The notes under the pieces: model-generated
The model's input: the letters and a program-made list of their open reading frames with translations, nothing else
Told to the model about the DNA's origin: nothing
Database searches by the model: none
Assembly (NCBI RefSeq): GCF_019510245.1
Contig: NZ_JAEKKT010000147.1
Span: 1-64,000, forward strand
DNA from: Streptomyces sp.
GTDB lineage: Bacteria; Actinomycetota; Actinomycetes; Streptomycetales; Streptomycetaceae
DNA: 64,000 bases
Direction of reading: 5' to 3'
Part shown: one piece after another, positions 26,918 through 35,396 of the stretch
Layout of the letters: each line of letters begins with the position of its first letter
Numbering within the stretch: the stretch's first letter is position 1
Program-made: the position numbers and the translations under genes

Positions 26918-27658
26918 TCACTCGGGTTTGCGCCACACCGAGACGTGCTTCGTGGAGTCCTGGGTGAACGGCGAGCCGTCCCAGTCGGCCACCCGGCGCT
27001 CCAGCGCGAGCCCGGCGATCCGGGCCATCAGGTCCAGCTCCGCGGGCCACGCGTACCGGTGCCGGGAGGCGTCCCGGCGGTAGCGGCCGTCCTCGCCGTC
27101 GCGGGTGAGGTGGTGCGAGACGAGGATCTGCTCGACCAGGTCGAAGGTGTCGAAGCCGAGATGTCCCGCGGAGACGTCGAACGGCACCGCGACCTGGCCG
27201 GGCGGCAGCAACCGCAGCGGCGGCACCCCCAGTTCGATCACGAACCGGCCGCCGGGCCGCAGATGCCGGGCCGCGTTGCGGAAGCACTCGACCTGCTCGT
27301 CCTGGGTGAGCAGGTTCGAGATCGTGTTGTAGACGAGAAAGACCAGGGCGAACTCACCGGGCACGGTGGCCGTGGCCATGTCCCCGACCACGACCGGCAG
27401 GGTCTCCTCGTCGGCCTTCCGCCGCAGGACCGCCACCATGTGCTCGGAGAACTCGATGCCTGCCACCGGCACCCCGCGCTCCCGGAGTGGGACACCGACC
27501 CGTCCCGTGCCGATGGCGAACTCCAACGCCCGGCCGTCCCCGGCGAGTCCGGCGAGGAAGTCGACGGTCGGACCGAGCACGGCGGCCGAGGACATCTCGT
27601 CCTCCTCGCCGTCGTAACGGTCGGCTTCGGCCTGGCTCCACAGCTCACTCGTCGTCAC
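26918..27658 (-). CDS. Class I SAM-dependent methyltransferase
   Basis: This 246-residue enzyme has motif I ALEFAIGTGRVGVPL, the acidic end of beta2 (AGIEFSEHMV), motif II VVGDMATA and motif III LRPGGRFVIELG. The substrate is unknown; no domain beyond the methyltransferase core is present. GTG 27658, at the start of the TTSELWSQAEADRYD sequence, is preferred; ATG 27697 would add 13 unconserved residues. It overlaps the end of the LuxR gene by 14 bases and is probably translated with it. Confidence 0.82.
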   Translation of the reverse strand: MTTSELWSQAEADRYDGEEDEMSSAAVLGPTVDFLAGLAGDGRALEFAIGTGRVGVPLRERGVPVAGIEFSEHMVAVLRRKADEETLPVVVGDMATATVPGEFALVFLVYNTISNLLTQDEQVECFRNAARHLRPGGRFVIELGVPPLRLLPPGQVAVPFDVSAGHLGFDTFDLVEQILVSHHLTRDGEDGRYRRDASRHRYAWPAELDLMARIAGLALERRVADWDGSPFTQDSTKHVSVWRKPE

Positions 27659-28523
27659 GAGCGGCCACTGTGCCGGGCGGACGACGACGCTGTCCACCAG
27701 GTTTTCCGGCCGCCGGCCGCTTTCCGGCCCGGGCCGGACCGGGGGTCGTCACCAGCCCCAGCCGCTGGGCGTGCAGCACCGTGCCGAGACGGTCCCGGGT
27801 GCCGAGCTTGCGGTAGATGTTCTCGACGTGCTTGTGCACCGTGCGCACCGAGATGCCCAGCCGCCGCCCGATCGCCTCCGCCGTCAGGGCGTCGGTGAGC
27901 AGGAGGAGAACGGTGAGCTCCCGGGGCGTCAACGCACAGTCCGCCGCGCTCTCCTCCGCCTCGCCGGCCGTCGCCGACGACCGGCGCCACTGCTCCAGCA
28001 GCCGGCGCTGCTGCTCGACGGCGGCCAGCAGCGGCTGTGCGCGCTCGGCGATCCGCATGTGGTCGTCGGTGAAGTCCGCACCCGAGCGGTAGACCAGGCA
28101 GCCCGTGATCGGTGCGACCGTCCCCGGCAGCGGGAGCGCCAGCACCTGGTCCAGGTCCAGGCTGTCACCGAGCACCCGCGCGGTCTCGCTCACCGGCCAG
28201 GCCCGGCCCGCCAGCCGACGGGCCGTCACGGGTGCACGGCCGAGGCCGGCCGCGTAGTGGTGGGCGAACGGGTAGCCGGACCGCAGCACCCCCAGGGCCT
28301 CGTCACCGAGCCGGTCCAGCGCGCCGCCGGCGGCGGGTGACAGACCGAGCGTGCCCTTGCCCTCGCTCCAGTCGTCCAGTTTGTAGATCAGCGTCTCCCC
28401 GCCGCACAGGCCGGTCACAGCGTCGGCGAGCAGCGGCCAGAGCCGTTCGGGCTCGCGTTCGTTGAGCGCGGCGACGGCCAGTTCGGTGAGGCGTTCGTAG
28501 GCCCTGTCCAGCCCCTGTACCAC
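27645..28523 (-). CDS. LuxR-family transcriptional regulator
   Basis: This 292-residue regulator has an N-terminal sensory region of GAF/PAS-like size and a C-terminal LuxR helix-turn-helix: LTPRELTVLLLLTDALT, then IGRRLGISVRTVHKHVENIY and RKLGTRDR. No receiver domain is present, so it is not a classical response regulator. GTG 28523, with AGAGGAA upstream, is preferred over ATG 28589. It is cotranscribed with the methyltransferase, which it may control. Confidence 0.85.
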   Translation of the reverse strand: MVQGLDRAYERLTELAVAALNEREPERLWPLLADAVTGLCGGETLIYKLDDWSEGKGTLGLSPAAGGALDRLGDEALGVLRSGYPFAHHYAAGLGRAPVTARRLAGRAWPVSETARVLGDSLDLDQVLALPLPGTVAPITGCLVYRSGADFTDDHMRIAERAQPLLAAVEQQRRLLEQWRRSSATAGEAEESAADCALTPRELTVLLLLTDALTAEAIGRRLGISVRTVHKHVENIYRKLGTRDRLGTVLHAQRLGLVTTPGPARAGKRPAAGKPGGQRRRPPGTVAARDDE

Positions 28524-28687
28524 GTGTTCCTCTCGGCTCGTGCCCCTACGCAGTTGTACGCATACCCAGGCGGCGGCCGGGTGCCGCATGCTTCAACCGG
28601 GCGCCGGCGCCGGATGGCACGACTCCGGTCAGGCGGGCCGCCGGCACGGGGGAGCGGCGGCCCGCATCCGGTCGTCGTCCCGCCCGG

Positions 28688-30700
28688 TCATCCGCCCCAG
28701 GCCGCCGCACAGAGCACCCGGTCGACCTCGTCCGTGTAGCGCGCCGCGGTCAGCCAGGCCCGGGCGAAGCGGCCGGTGTCCGCCGGAAGGAGACGGCCGA
28801 AGACGTCGCGCGAGCGTTCCGCGGCCGCGGCGAGCAACTCGTCGAGGATATCGCCGGCCGTGCCCAGCCCGTGCCGGTGCAGACGGCGGGCGTCGGCCGC
28901 CGAGTCGCCCGGGAAGGCCAGCACGCGCCGCCCGCCCGAAGCCGCCTGCTCGATCCGGCGGCGCAGCAGGTGCAGGGGCGCCTCGTCGGGCGTGCCCACC
29001 ACGTCGGCCGGCACGGCCGGTGCGGGAGGCGGGGAGGCAGGCGAAGAGGCCGGAGCCGGCAGGTCCGCGTGCTGGAGCCGGTCCAGGCCCACGTCGGCAC
29101 GGCTCCCGGTGCTCGTGGGGTGCTCGGTCGCGAGGAGCTGGGCGCGGGCGTGCGGGGCCACGGCGAGGCGTGTGATCACCCGCAGCCGGCTGCCCCGCGC
29201 GGCGGCCAGCAGCCGCAGGTTGTCGCGGTGCGGGAGCGCCGGATGGTCGTGCGCCGCCGTCAGCCGCAACGGCACACCGCCGCAGTCGGCCAGCAGACAG
29301 TCGCCCGCCGCCTCGCGCACCACGCCGACCAGTGTCACCTCCAGGAAGAGCAGATCGTGGCCGCCGCTCAGGGCGCGCCCCACCTGCTCGGCCACCGGCA
29401 CCGCCCACAACCGGTCCAGGGGCTCGGCCCGCCAGTCCGCCCCGGACGCGCGCACCGCCCGTACCCCCGCCCCGGCGCCCAGCCGGCCGGTCGGGGACAC
29501 CGTCGCCCCCGACACCGCGAGCCCCGCACGGGCCAGCTCGCGGTGCGTGAGGGCCGTGTCCCCGATGCGTACGGCACGGTCGGCGGCGCCCACCGTCCGG
29601 CCCACGCCGCCCGGCGCCACGTCCGGGACCGTGTACAGCCGCCCCCCGGCGTCGGCGGTCCAGGTGACGGCCCCCGCGTAGCCGCTCGCGGTGAGCACCG
29701 GCTCCGAGAACAGGCCGTACAGCCGCAGCGACCCGTCCGGCGTGTACGGCTGCCGTACCGTGCCGCGCAGACCGGCCAGCTCGGCACCCGCGGCCCAGGG
29801 GACACGGTGGGCCACGGACAGGGCCTCCGACACGGCGCCGACGAGTTCGGCGAGCCGGAACGCGGGGTCGGCCGCGCGGGCCGCGCGCAACGCGGTGACC
29901 ACGGAGACCGCCGCCGTGGCCGCCCGGGGCAGACCCGCGAGGCGCGCGGTGTGCGCAGCCCGCAGCAACTCCGCCTGGAGGACCGCACCGGAACCGTCCG
30001 TACCGGCGTCGAGCACGGCGGCCACCGCGCCGAAAACGGCGTGGGCGGCGGCGAGTTGCGCAGGCGTCGCCGACTCGTCGACGACGGGTGCCGCACCGGC
30101 GCCCGAAAGGGGCGCCGACTGCTCGGTGGTCTCGGCGGTCCCGGTGGTCCCGGTGGTCTCGGCGGTCTCGGCGGTCCCGGCGGCCCCGGCGGTCCCAGTG
30201 TTCCCGGCGGCCCCGGCGGTCCCGGCGGTCCCAGTGTTCCCTGCGGTCTCGGTGTTCCCGGCGGCCCCGGCGGTCCCCGCGCCCGCCGTGCTGTGCGCGC
30301 CGACTGCGCCGGTCTGGGCGGTCCCCACGCCCGCGGTACCGTGCGCGCCCGCCGCGCTGCCCGTCGGCCCCGTGTTCGCCGTGGTCTCTGCGGCCTCGGC
30401 GACGTCGGCCACCGGGGCCGCCGACGCCGCCGCCGCGCGGTGCAGGCAGGCCGGGGCCAGCAGACAGCCGCAGCGGATGGCCGCGGCGTCGGCCACGACA
30501 CCCCCGGGGGCGTGCAGTTCGAGCTCGGAGCCCTCGTCGTCGACGGTGACGCGCACGGTGTCGCCGTCGCGCGTGACCGGCCGGTCCGCCAGCTTGGCGA
30601 TGCCCGCGTCCAGCCGCCTGCGCAACCGGGGCGAGAGGGCCGCGACCAGCTCGGCGGTCACGGCCGGGGCGACGGCGGGCAGTTCCCGTTCCGTACTCAT
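28688..30700 (-). CDS. SWIM zinc-finger protein (YehQ-like)
   Basis: This 670-residue protein carries a SWIM zinc finger near its start, with C77, C79, C85 and H87 in a CxCx5CxH arrangement. A long low-complexity insert of Ala, Gly and Thr (about residues 140-192), encoded by 9-bp repeats, separates it from the rest. The remainder has no recognised catalytic motif. SWIM fingers bind nucleic acid or protein. The ATG at 30700 overlaps the stop of the DUF5682-VWA gene by four bases. It is the last gene of the five-gene operon and corresponds in position to E. coli yehQ. Confidence 0.82.
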   Translation of the reverse strand: MSTERELPAVAPAVTAELVAALSPRLRRRLDAGIAKLADRPVTRDGDTVRVTVDDEGSELELHAPGGVVADAAAIRCGCLLAPACLHRAAAASAAPVADVAEAAETTANTGPTGSAAGAHGTAGVGTAQTGAVGAHSTAGAGTAGAAGNTETAGNTGTAGTAGAAGNTGTAGAAGTAETAETTGTTGTAETTEQSAPLSGAGAAPVVDESATPAQLAAAHAVFGAVAAVLDAGTDGSGAVLQAELLRAAHTARLAGLPRAATAAVSVVTALRAARAADPAFRLAELVGAVSEALSVAHRVPWAAGAELAGLRGTVRQPYTPDGSLRLYGLFSEPVLTASGYAGAVTWTADAGGRLYTVPDVAPGGVGRTVGAADRAVRIGDTALTHRELARAGLAVSGATVSPTGRLGAGAGVRAVRASGADWRAEPLDRLWAVPVAEQVGRALSGGHDLLFLEVTLVGVVREAAGDCLLADCGGVPLRLTAAHDHPALPHRDNLRLLAAARGSRLRVITRLAVAPHARAQLLATEHPTSTGSRADVGLDRLQHADLPAPASSPASPPPAPAVPADVVGTPDEAPLHLLRRRIEQAASGGRRVLAFPGDSAADARRLHRHGLGTAGDILDELLAAAAERSRDVFGRLLPADTGRFARAWLTAARYTDEVDRVLCAAAWGG
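30125..30278. repeat. 9-bp repeat array inside the SWIM gene
   Basis: About seventeen near-identical 9-bp units (plus strand GGTCCCGGC and variants) lie in phase with the coding frame. They encode the Thr/Ala/Gly-rich linker. The opposite strand reads as a collagen-like open frame, which is a by-product of the repeat. Confidence 0.8.
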
Positions 30701-33700
30701 GCGATCTTCTCCCCTACCCAGCGGGCGAGTTCGAGCGGGCTGAGGGCGGCGACCGGCATGCCGGCGCCGACCAGCTGCCCCGCGACGCCGGTGGAGTAGC
30801 GGGGCCGCCCGGAGTCGTCGAGGCTCGCACAGCCCAGGACCTGACAGCCCGCTCCGACCAGCGCCCTGACCTCGGCGAGCAGCCCGCCGACCGGACGACC
30901 CTCCTCGAAGTCGCTCACCACGACCACCAGCGTGCGGGACGGCACGGTCACCAGTTCGCGCGCGTGCCGCAGCCCGGCCGCGATATGGGTGCCGCCGCCG
31001 ACGCTGACCTCGAGGAGCAGCGACAGCGGGTCGTCGACGTGCCCGGTGAGGTCGATGACCTCGGTGGAGAACGCGAGGAAGTGCGTGGACAGGGTCGGTA
31101 CCCCGGCCAGCACCGAGGCGGTGAGCGCCGCCCAGATCGTCGACGCCTCCATGGACCCGGACACGTCCGTCACCAGGATCAGCCGCCAGTCGGCGGCGCG
31201 CCGGGCCCGGGTCCGGAAGACCGGGTGTTCCGGGATCACCCGGACCGTGCCGTCGGCCGCCCGGCGGGCGGTGGCCAGGTTGGCCCGCAGCGTACGGGGC
31301 AGGTCCAGGCCGCCGCCCGGGCGCCGGCTCGGCCGGGGCAGGGCGGTGCCGTGCAGCGCGGGGCGCAGCCTGGTCGCCAGCTCCCGGGTCAGCGCGTCCA
31401 CCAGACGCCGGACCAGCGGGCGGAGCGCTGCCAGCCGGGCCTCGGGCAGCCCGCCCGCGTGCCGCAGCACCGACCGCAGCAGGTCCACCGAGGGCCGCAC
31501 GCTGTCCGGATCCAGCTCGGCCAGCACGTCCTGCCGTCCCGTCGCGGCGGCCGCCGCCAGCACCTCCTCCCGGATGCCCGGCCCGAACAGCGCCGCCAGC
31601 TCCTGCGACCACTCCCGCACCCCGGGATACGACGCCTCCCGCCCGCCGCCGGTGCCGCCGAAGTCGCCTCTGCTGCCCTCGCCGCGCCCGCGGCCGTACA
31701 GCTCGTCCAGCGCGGTCGCCAAGGCCCGTGCCGACTGCGGGAGTTGATCGGTCCGGCGGCCGAGCAGCAGGCGCCAGCGGTCGGCGGGGGTCAGCCGACG
31801 GTCCGGCAGGACCGGCACGGCCCGGGCCGGTCCGGACTCCCGGTGCGTGCGCGGCGGCGGCAGCAGGCCGAGCGCGCGCAGGGTTTCGCGGGCGGTCAGG
31901 TCCGCGCGGGTCCAGGTGGCCAGCGCCGCCGGGTCGACCGCGCCGGTGTCGGCCACCCGGTCGACGCCGAGCCGCTCCTCGACCCCCGTCAGCAGCCGCT
32001 CGCGGTCGGCCGGGCTCAGCGTGTCGAAGCCGCCGCGCAGGGCCGGCAGCCGTTCCAGGAAGTCCTGGTCGGACAGGTCCGACACCCGCTCCACCAGGGG
32101 CTCCAGCGCCGGTGCCGCCGCCTCCAGCAGCCGCCCGGCGGCCGCCAGCAGCCCCGTCAGCCGGGCGGTGAGCGCCGACCGCGACTCGGCGTCGGCCGCC
32201 CCGTCCACCCAGGAGGCGACCCGGTCGCCGAACGCCCCCGGATCCTCCTGGCCGAGCAGGACGCGGACGGCTCCGGCGGCTCCCCGCATCAACGGGGAGC
32301 CGCCGGTGGCCAGCCGGGCCAGGGCGTCGGCGAGCCGGATGCCGCCCGACAGGTCGGCGCGGTGCGCGAGTTCGAGCAGGGCGTGGGCGTCTGCCGGGTC
32401 CTCCGAACCGGTCAGGCCGTCGACCTGGCGCACCGCGGCCGCCGTCAGCAGCCCGGCCACGGCGACGGACCTGGCCGCATGGCCCTCGGCCGTGTCCGGC
32501 CCTCCGGTGTGACCGGTCCGCAGCCGGTCCAACAGGGCGAGTCCGGCGAGGATTTCGGGCAGCGTACCGGCGTCCGGGAGGACCTCTGCGGTGTCACCGA
32601 GCCGCTCCTCGACGAGGCCCGCCAGGCCGCAGAGTGCCGCCTGCTCCAGCCCGTCGAGCACCTGCGCCGCCGTCGGGCCGCCCGCCTCCCGCTCCCTGCG
32701 GCTCCGCTCGCGCAGCAGGCCCTCGGCCGCCTGGGCCGGGGTGACCCCGCGGACCCCGGCCGCCGTCAGCATCGCGGCGGTCGCCGGGGTCCAGCGCACC
32801 TCCCAGCGTGAGGTGAGCGCGTCCGCCCCGCCCGTCCCGGTCACCGGCCTGGACTTGGCGTACGGCACGGAGCACAACGTCAGGCGGCGCAGTAGCAGTT
32901 CGCGGCGCCGGTCGAGATCCGAGCGGAGCGGGTCGAGCCGGAGGTCCCGGGTGGTGCCGGAGCCGCTGTCCGCGGGGCCGGGCAGGCCGAGTTCGGCGAG
33001 CTCGGCCTCGACGGCGGGGGCGAGACCGCTGCGCGGCGCCTCCGGTGCGGGACGGCCGACGCGGGTGCCGACCAGGACGTTCTCCATCGCCCTGGCGACG
33101 GCCCGGCCCCGGCCGTAGGGCTCGCCCTGTGCCAGCACGGTCTGGGTCGCCTCGACCAACTCGCCGCGGCCCGCGGCGGGGAGGCCGCGGAGGCGGGCGA
33201 GGTCTCCGGCGAGGCGGGTGATCTCACGTGCGTCCGCGGGGCCGGAGGGGTGGCCGAGACCGCGGAGTTCGGCGCAGATGCGGACGGCCGCGCTGGTCAG
33301 CGCATGTTCCAGAGTGTGGGGGTCTCCCGCCGACTCCAGGACCATGTGCTGCCATTCGGGGTCGCGGATTCCGGCCGGGTAGCCGGAACGCTCGTCCAGG
33401 AGGGCGTAGGTGTAGGGGATGAGGGAGGTTGTCCATTCAGGTGCGGGTGGGCGGGGGCTTGGCGCGCCCACGCGGCGGTAGCCGCACATCGAATGCGGCC
33501 CCGCGCCCCTGAAGGGGCGGACCAGTGCTGGGGTGTGGAAGGCGCCGACCACTACAGCGGCTCGCTCGCCGTTCGTCGTCGCGCCGGCCAGCCGGGACCG
33601 CATCCACTCCTCCCGCCGCAGGTCCACCTCCGACACGGCCGACTCCTCCCGCAGCGCCCACCCCGTCAGCAGTGCGGCCCGCCGCAGTGCCTCCGGTGTC

Positions 33701-34182
33701 GAACCGGGCGCGGCGGCCTCGACCAGCCGGTCCCAGAGGTCGTCGCCCGGCCGTCCGGTGAGCCGGGAGCGCAGGGCGCCCGACAGCCGGCCCGGCCCCT
33801 GCGCAGGACGCTCCCCGTCCCGCCATCCCCGATCCGCCAGCGGCAGATCGCAGGCGACCACCGGCACCCCGCTCCGCCCGGCCCACCGCACCGCCGCCAG
33901 TTCCGGGGAGAAGTCGGCGAACGGATAGAACGCCGGGCCGCCGCTGCCGTCGGCCGGTGCCGCGGCCAGGGCGACCGGGGCCCGGGTCTCCTCGTGGGCC
34001 AGCCACGGCAGCCACTCCTGCAGTTCCGCGGGCAGCTCGACGAGCAGTACGTCGGGGCCCGCCGCGTCCAGCAGGGCGGGGACGGCGGCGGCCAGGGAGG
34101 GCGCGTGGTGCCGTACGCCGATCAGGTACGGCCCCGCCGGGTCGGTGAGAGCGGCGAGAGCCGCCTCGGGGGAGTCGGACAC
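30697..34182 (-). CDS. DUF5682-VWA fusion protein (YehM-YehP-like)
   Basis: This 1161-residue protein joins two modules that are separate genes in E. coli (yehM and yehP). The N-terminal DUF5682 part starts with GPYLIGVRHHAPS and DVLLVELPAEL. The C-terminal von Willebrand A domain has a MIDAS motif, TDVSGSMEAST near residue 1007, then GGGTHIAAGLRHA and VVVVSDFEEGRP. VWA proteins of this type are adaptors for MoxR AAA ATPases, and the ATPase gene lies four bases upstream. Codons around 33436-33520 look like an inserted intergenic repeat. It is fourth in the operon. Confidence 0.85.
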   Translation of the reverse strand: MSDSPEAALAALTDPAGPYLIGVRHHAPSLAAAVPALLDAAGPDVLLVELPAELQEWLPWLAHEETRAPVALAAAPADGSGGPAFYPFADFSPELAAVRWAGRSGVPVVACDLPLADRGWRDGERPAQGPGRLSGALRSRLTGRPGDDLWDRLVEAAAPGSTPEALRRAALLTGWALREESAVSEVDLRREEWMRSRLAGATTNGERAAVVVGAFHTPALVRPFRGAGPHSMCGYRRVGAPSPRPPAPEWTTSLIPYTYALLDERSGYPAGIRDPEWQHMVLESAGDPHTLEHALTSAAVRICAELRGLGHPSGPADAREITRLAGDLARLRGLPAAGRGELVEATQTVLAQGEPYGRGRAVARAMENVLVGTRVGRPAPEAPRSGLAPAVEAELAELGLPGPADSGSGTTRDLRLDPLRSDLDRRRELLLRRLTLCSVPYAKSRPVTGTGGADALTSRWEVRWTPATAAMLTAAGVRGVTPAQAAEGLLRERSRREREAGGPTAAQVLDGLEQAALCGLAGLVEERLGDTAEVLPDAGTLPEILAGLALLDRLRTGHTGGPDTAEGHAARSVAVAGLLTAAAVRQVDGLTGSEDPADAHALLELAHRADLSGGIRLADALARLATGGSPLMRGAAGAVRVLLGQEDPGAFGDRVASWVDGAADAESRSALTARLTGLLAAAGRLLEAAAPALEPLVERVSDLSDQDFLERLPALRGGFDTLSPADRERLLTGVEERLGVDRVADTGAVDPAALATWTRADLTARETLRALGLLPPPRTHRESGPARAVPVLPDRRLTPADRWRLLLGRRTDQLPQSARALATALDELYGRGRGEGSRGDFGGTGGGREASYPGVREWSQELAALFGPGIREEVLAAAAATGRQDVLAELDPDSVRPSVDLLRSVLRHAGGLPEARLAALRPLVRRLVDALTRELATRLRPALHGTALPRPSRRPGGGLDLPRTLRANLATARRAADGTVRVIPEHPVFRTRARRAADWRLILVTDVSGSMEASTIWAALTASVLAGVPTLSTHFLAFSTEVIDLTGHVDDPLSLLLEVSVGGGTHIAAGLRHARELVTVPSRTLVVVVSDFEEGRPVGGLLAEVRALVGAGCQVLGCASLDDSGRPRYSTGVAGQLVGAGMPVAALSPLELARWVGEKIA
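33436..33520. repeat. REP-like palindromic element within the DUF5682-VWA coding sequence
   Basis: The reverse strand reads GCCCCTTCAGGGGCGCGGGG and ends with GGCGCGCCAAGCCCCCGCCC. It shares the GCCCC, TCAGGGG, GCGGGG order with the intergenic element at 48350-48440. It adds about 28 in-frame residues rich in Pro, Arg and Gly. I know closely similar sequences as common Streptomyces intergenic repeats; finding one inside a gene is unusual. Confidence 0.6.
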
Positions 34183-34186
34183 GGCG

Positions 34187-35350
34187 TCACGCCTCCAGGA
34201 CCGTGCGCAGGTCCCACAGCGTGCGCCAGGTCGCCGAGCCCTGTTCCGCGCGCCGTCGTACCGGACCGTCCCAGTAGCCGCGCAACCGGGCCGCGTCGGC
34301 GGGATCGTCCTTGCGCACGACGCCGAGCAGATGGCCCGGGAGCAGGCCGAGGACGTCGTGGTCCCCGGGGAAGTAGGCCGCCGCCAGGGCCAGCGCGCCC
34401 GCCACCGACACCGCTTCCGCCGTACTCATCACCGTGGACGGGCGCTCCACCTCCCAGCCCTCCGCCGACCGTCCCTCGCGCAGGTCACGGAACGCGGTGA
34501 CCAGGGCTTCGAGGACCGCGTCGTCGACCTGGAAGGGCGCCCCGGCCCGCTCCACCGACGCCCGGGCCTGGCCGCGTACCAGGGCGGTCTCGGCGTCGAG
34601 GTCCGGAATCGGGCCCACGGTCTCGAAGTTGAAGCGCCGCTTGAGCGCGGCGGACATCTCGGAGACCCCCCTGTCCCGCAGGTTGGCCGTGGCGATGAGG
34701 GTGAACCCGGGGGCGGCATGCGCCAACGCGTCGTCCGTGCCCGCGAGTTCGGGCACCGCGACGCGCCGCTCGGACAGCAACGAGACCAGGGAGTCCTGCA
34801 CCTCGGGGAGGCAGCGGGTGACCTCCTCCACGCGTGCGACGGCGCCCCTCGACATCGCGGTGAGGACCGGCGAGGGCACGAGCGCCTGGCGGCTCGGGCC
34901 CTGAGCGAGCAACAGGGCGTAGTTCCAGCCGTACTTGAGCTGGTCCTCCGTCGTGCCCGCGGTGCCCTGCACGACCAGGCCGCTGGTACCGCACACGGCG
35001 GCCGCCAGCAGCTCGGACAGCATCGACTTGGCGGTGCCGGGCTCGCCGACCAGCAGCAGCCCCCGCTCACCGGCGAGGGTCACCACACAGCGCTCGACGA
35101 GGGCCCGGTCGCCGACGAACTTGCCCTCCACGACAAGCCGGCGCGGCACCCCGTCCGGTGCCCCGGCGTCGTCGGGCAGCCGCAGCGCCCGGCCGCCGCT
35201 GCCCATGACGAAGGTGACGACGGCCCGGGGCGTCAGCCGCCAGGCGGGCGGGCGCGGACCGGCGTCGTACGCGGCGAGGAAGGCCAGTTCGGTGGCGTAC
35301 CGGTCCTCGGGCGGGACGATCTGGCGCAGGGGAGCGGTGCTGACGGTCAT
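34187..35350 (-). CDS. MoxR-like AAA ATPase (YehL-like)
   Basis: This 387-residue AAA ATPase has Walker A GEPGTAKS at residues 102-109, a MoxR-type ARVEEVTRCLPEVQDSL segment, sensor 1 in TLIATANLRDRG, and an arginine-finger region in SAALKRRFNFE. The Walker B aspartate position appears to be valine while the following glutamate is kept. MoxR ATPases remodel protein or metal-cofactor complexes together with VWA partners, here the next gene four bases downstream. It lies 46 bp after the 1647-residue gene. Confidence 0.88.
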   Translation of the reverse strand: MTVSTAPLRQIVPPEDRYATELAFLAAYDAGPRPPAWRLTPRAVVTFVMGSGGRALRLPDDAGAPDGVPRRLVVEGKFVGDRALVERCVVTLAGERGLLLVGEPGTAKSMLSELLAAAVCGTSGLVVQGTAGTTEDQLKYGWNYALLLAQGPSRQALVPSPVLTAMSRGAVARVEEVTRCLPEVQDSLVSLLSERRVAVPELAGTDDALAHAAPGFTLIATANLRDRGVSEMSAALKRRFNFETVGPIPDLDAETALVRGQARASVERAGAPFQVDDAVLEALVTAFRDLREGRSAEGWEVERPSTVMSTAEAVSVAGALALAAAYFPGDHDVLGLLPGHLLGVVRKDDPADAARLRGYWDGPVRRRAEQGSATWRTLWDLRTVLEA

Positions 35351-35396
35351 CGGCGTACGTCTTTCGAGGAGGTCCGGGCGGTGGTGCGGATCGTGG

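Noticed and set aside
26136..27083. Plus-strand open frame as an intact gene
   Set aside because: Only its middle has MFS sequence; both flanks are out of frame and its 3' part is antisense to the methyltransferase gene.
29368..30799. Collagen-like Gly-Pro repeat protein on the plus strand
   Set aside because: It is the reverse reading of the 9-bp repeats within the SWIM gene, without a ribosome binding site of its own.
33900..34500. Further PafBC-like motif (CACCGACA near 34404)
   Set aside because: It lies inside the AAA gene and lacks a -10 element at the right spacing.
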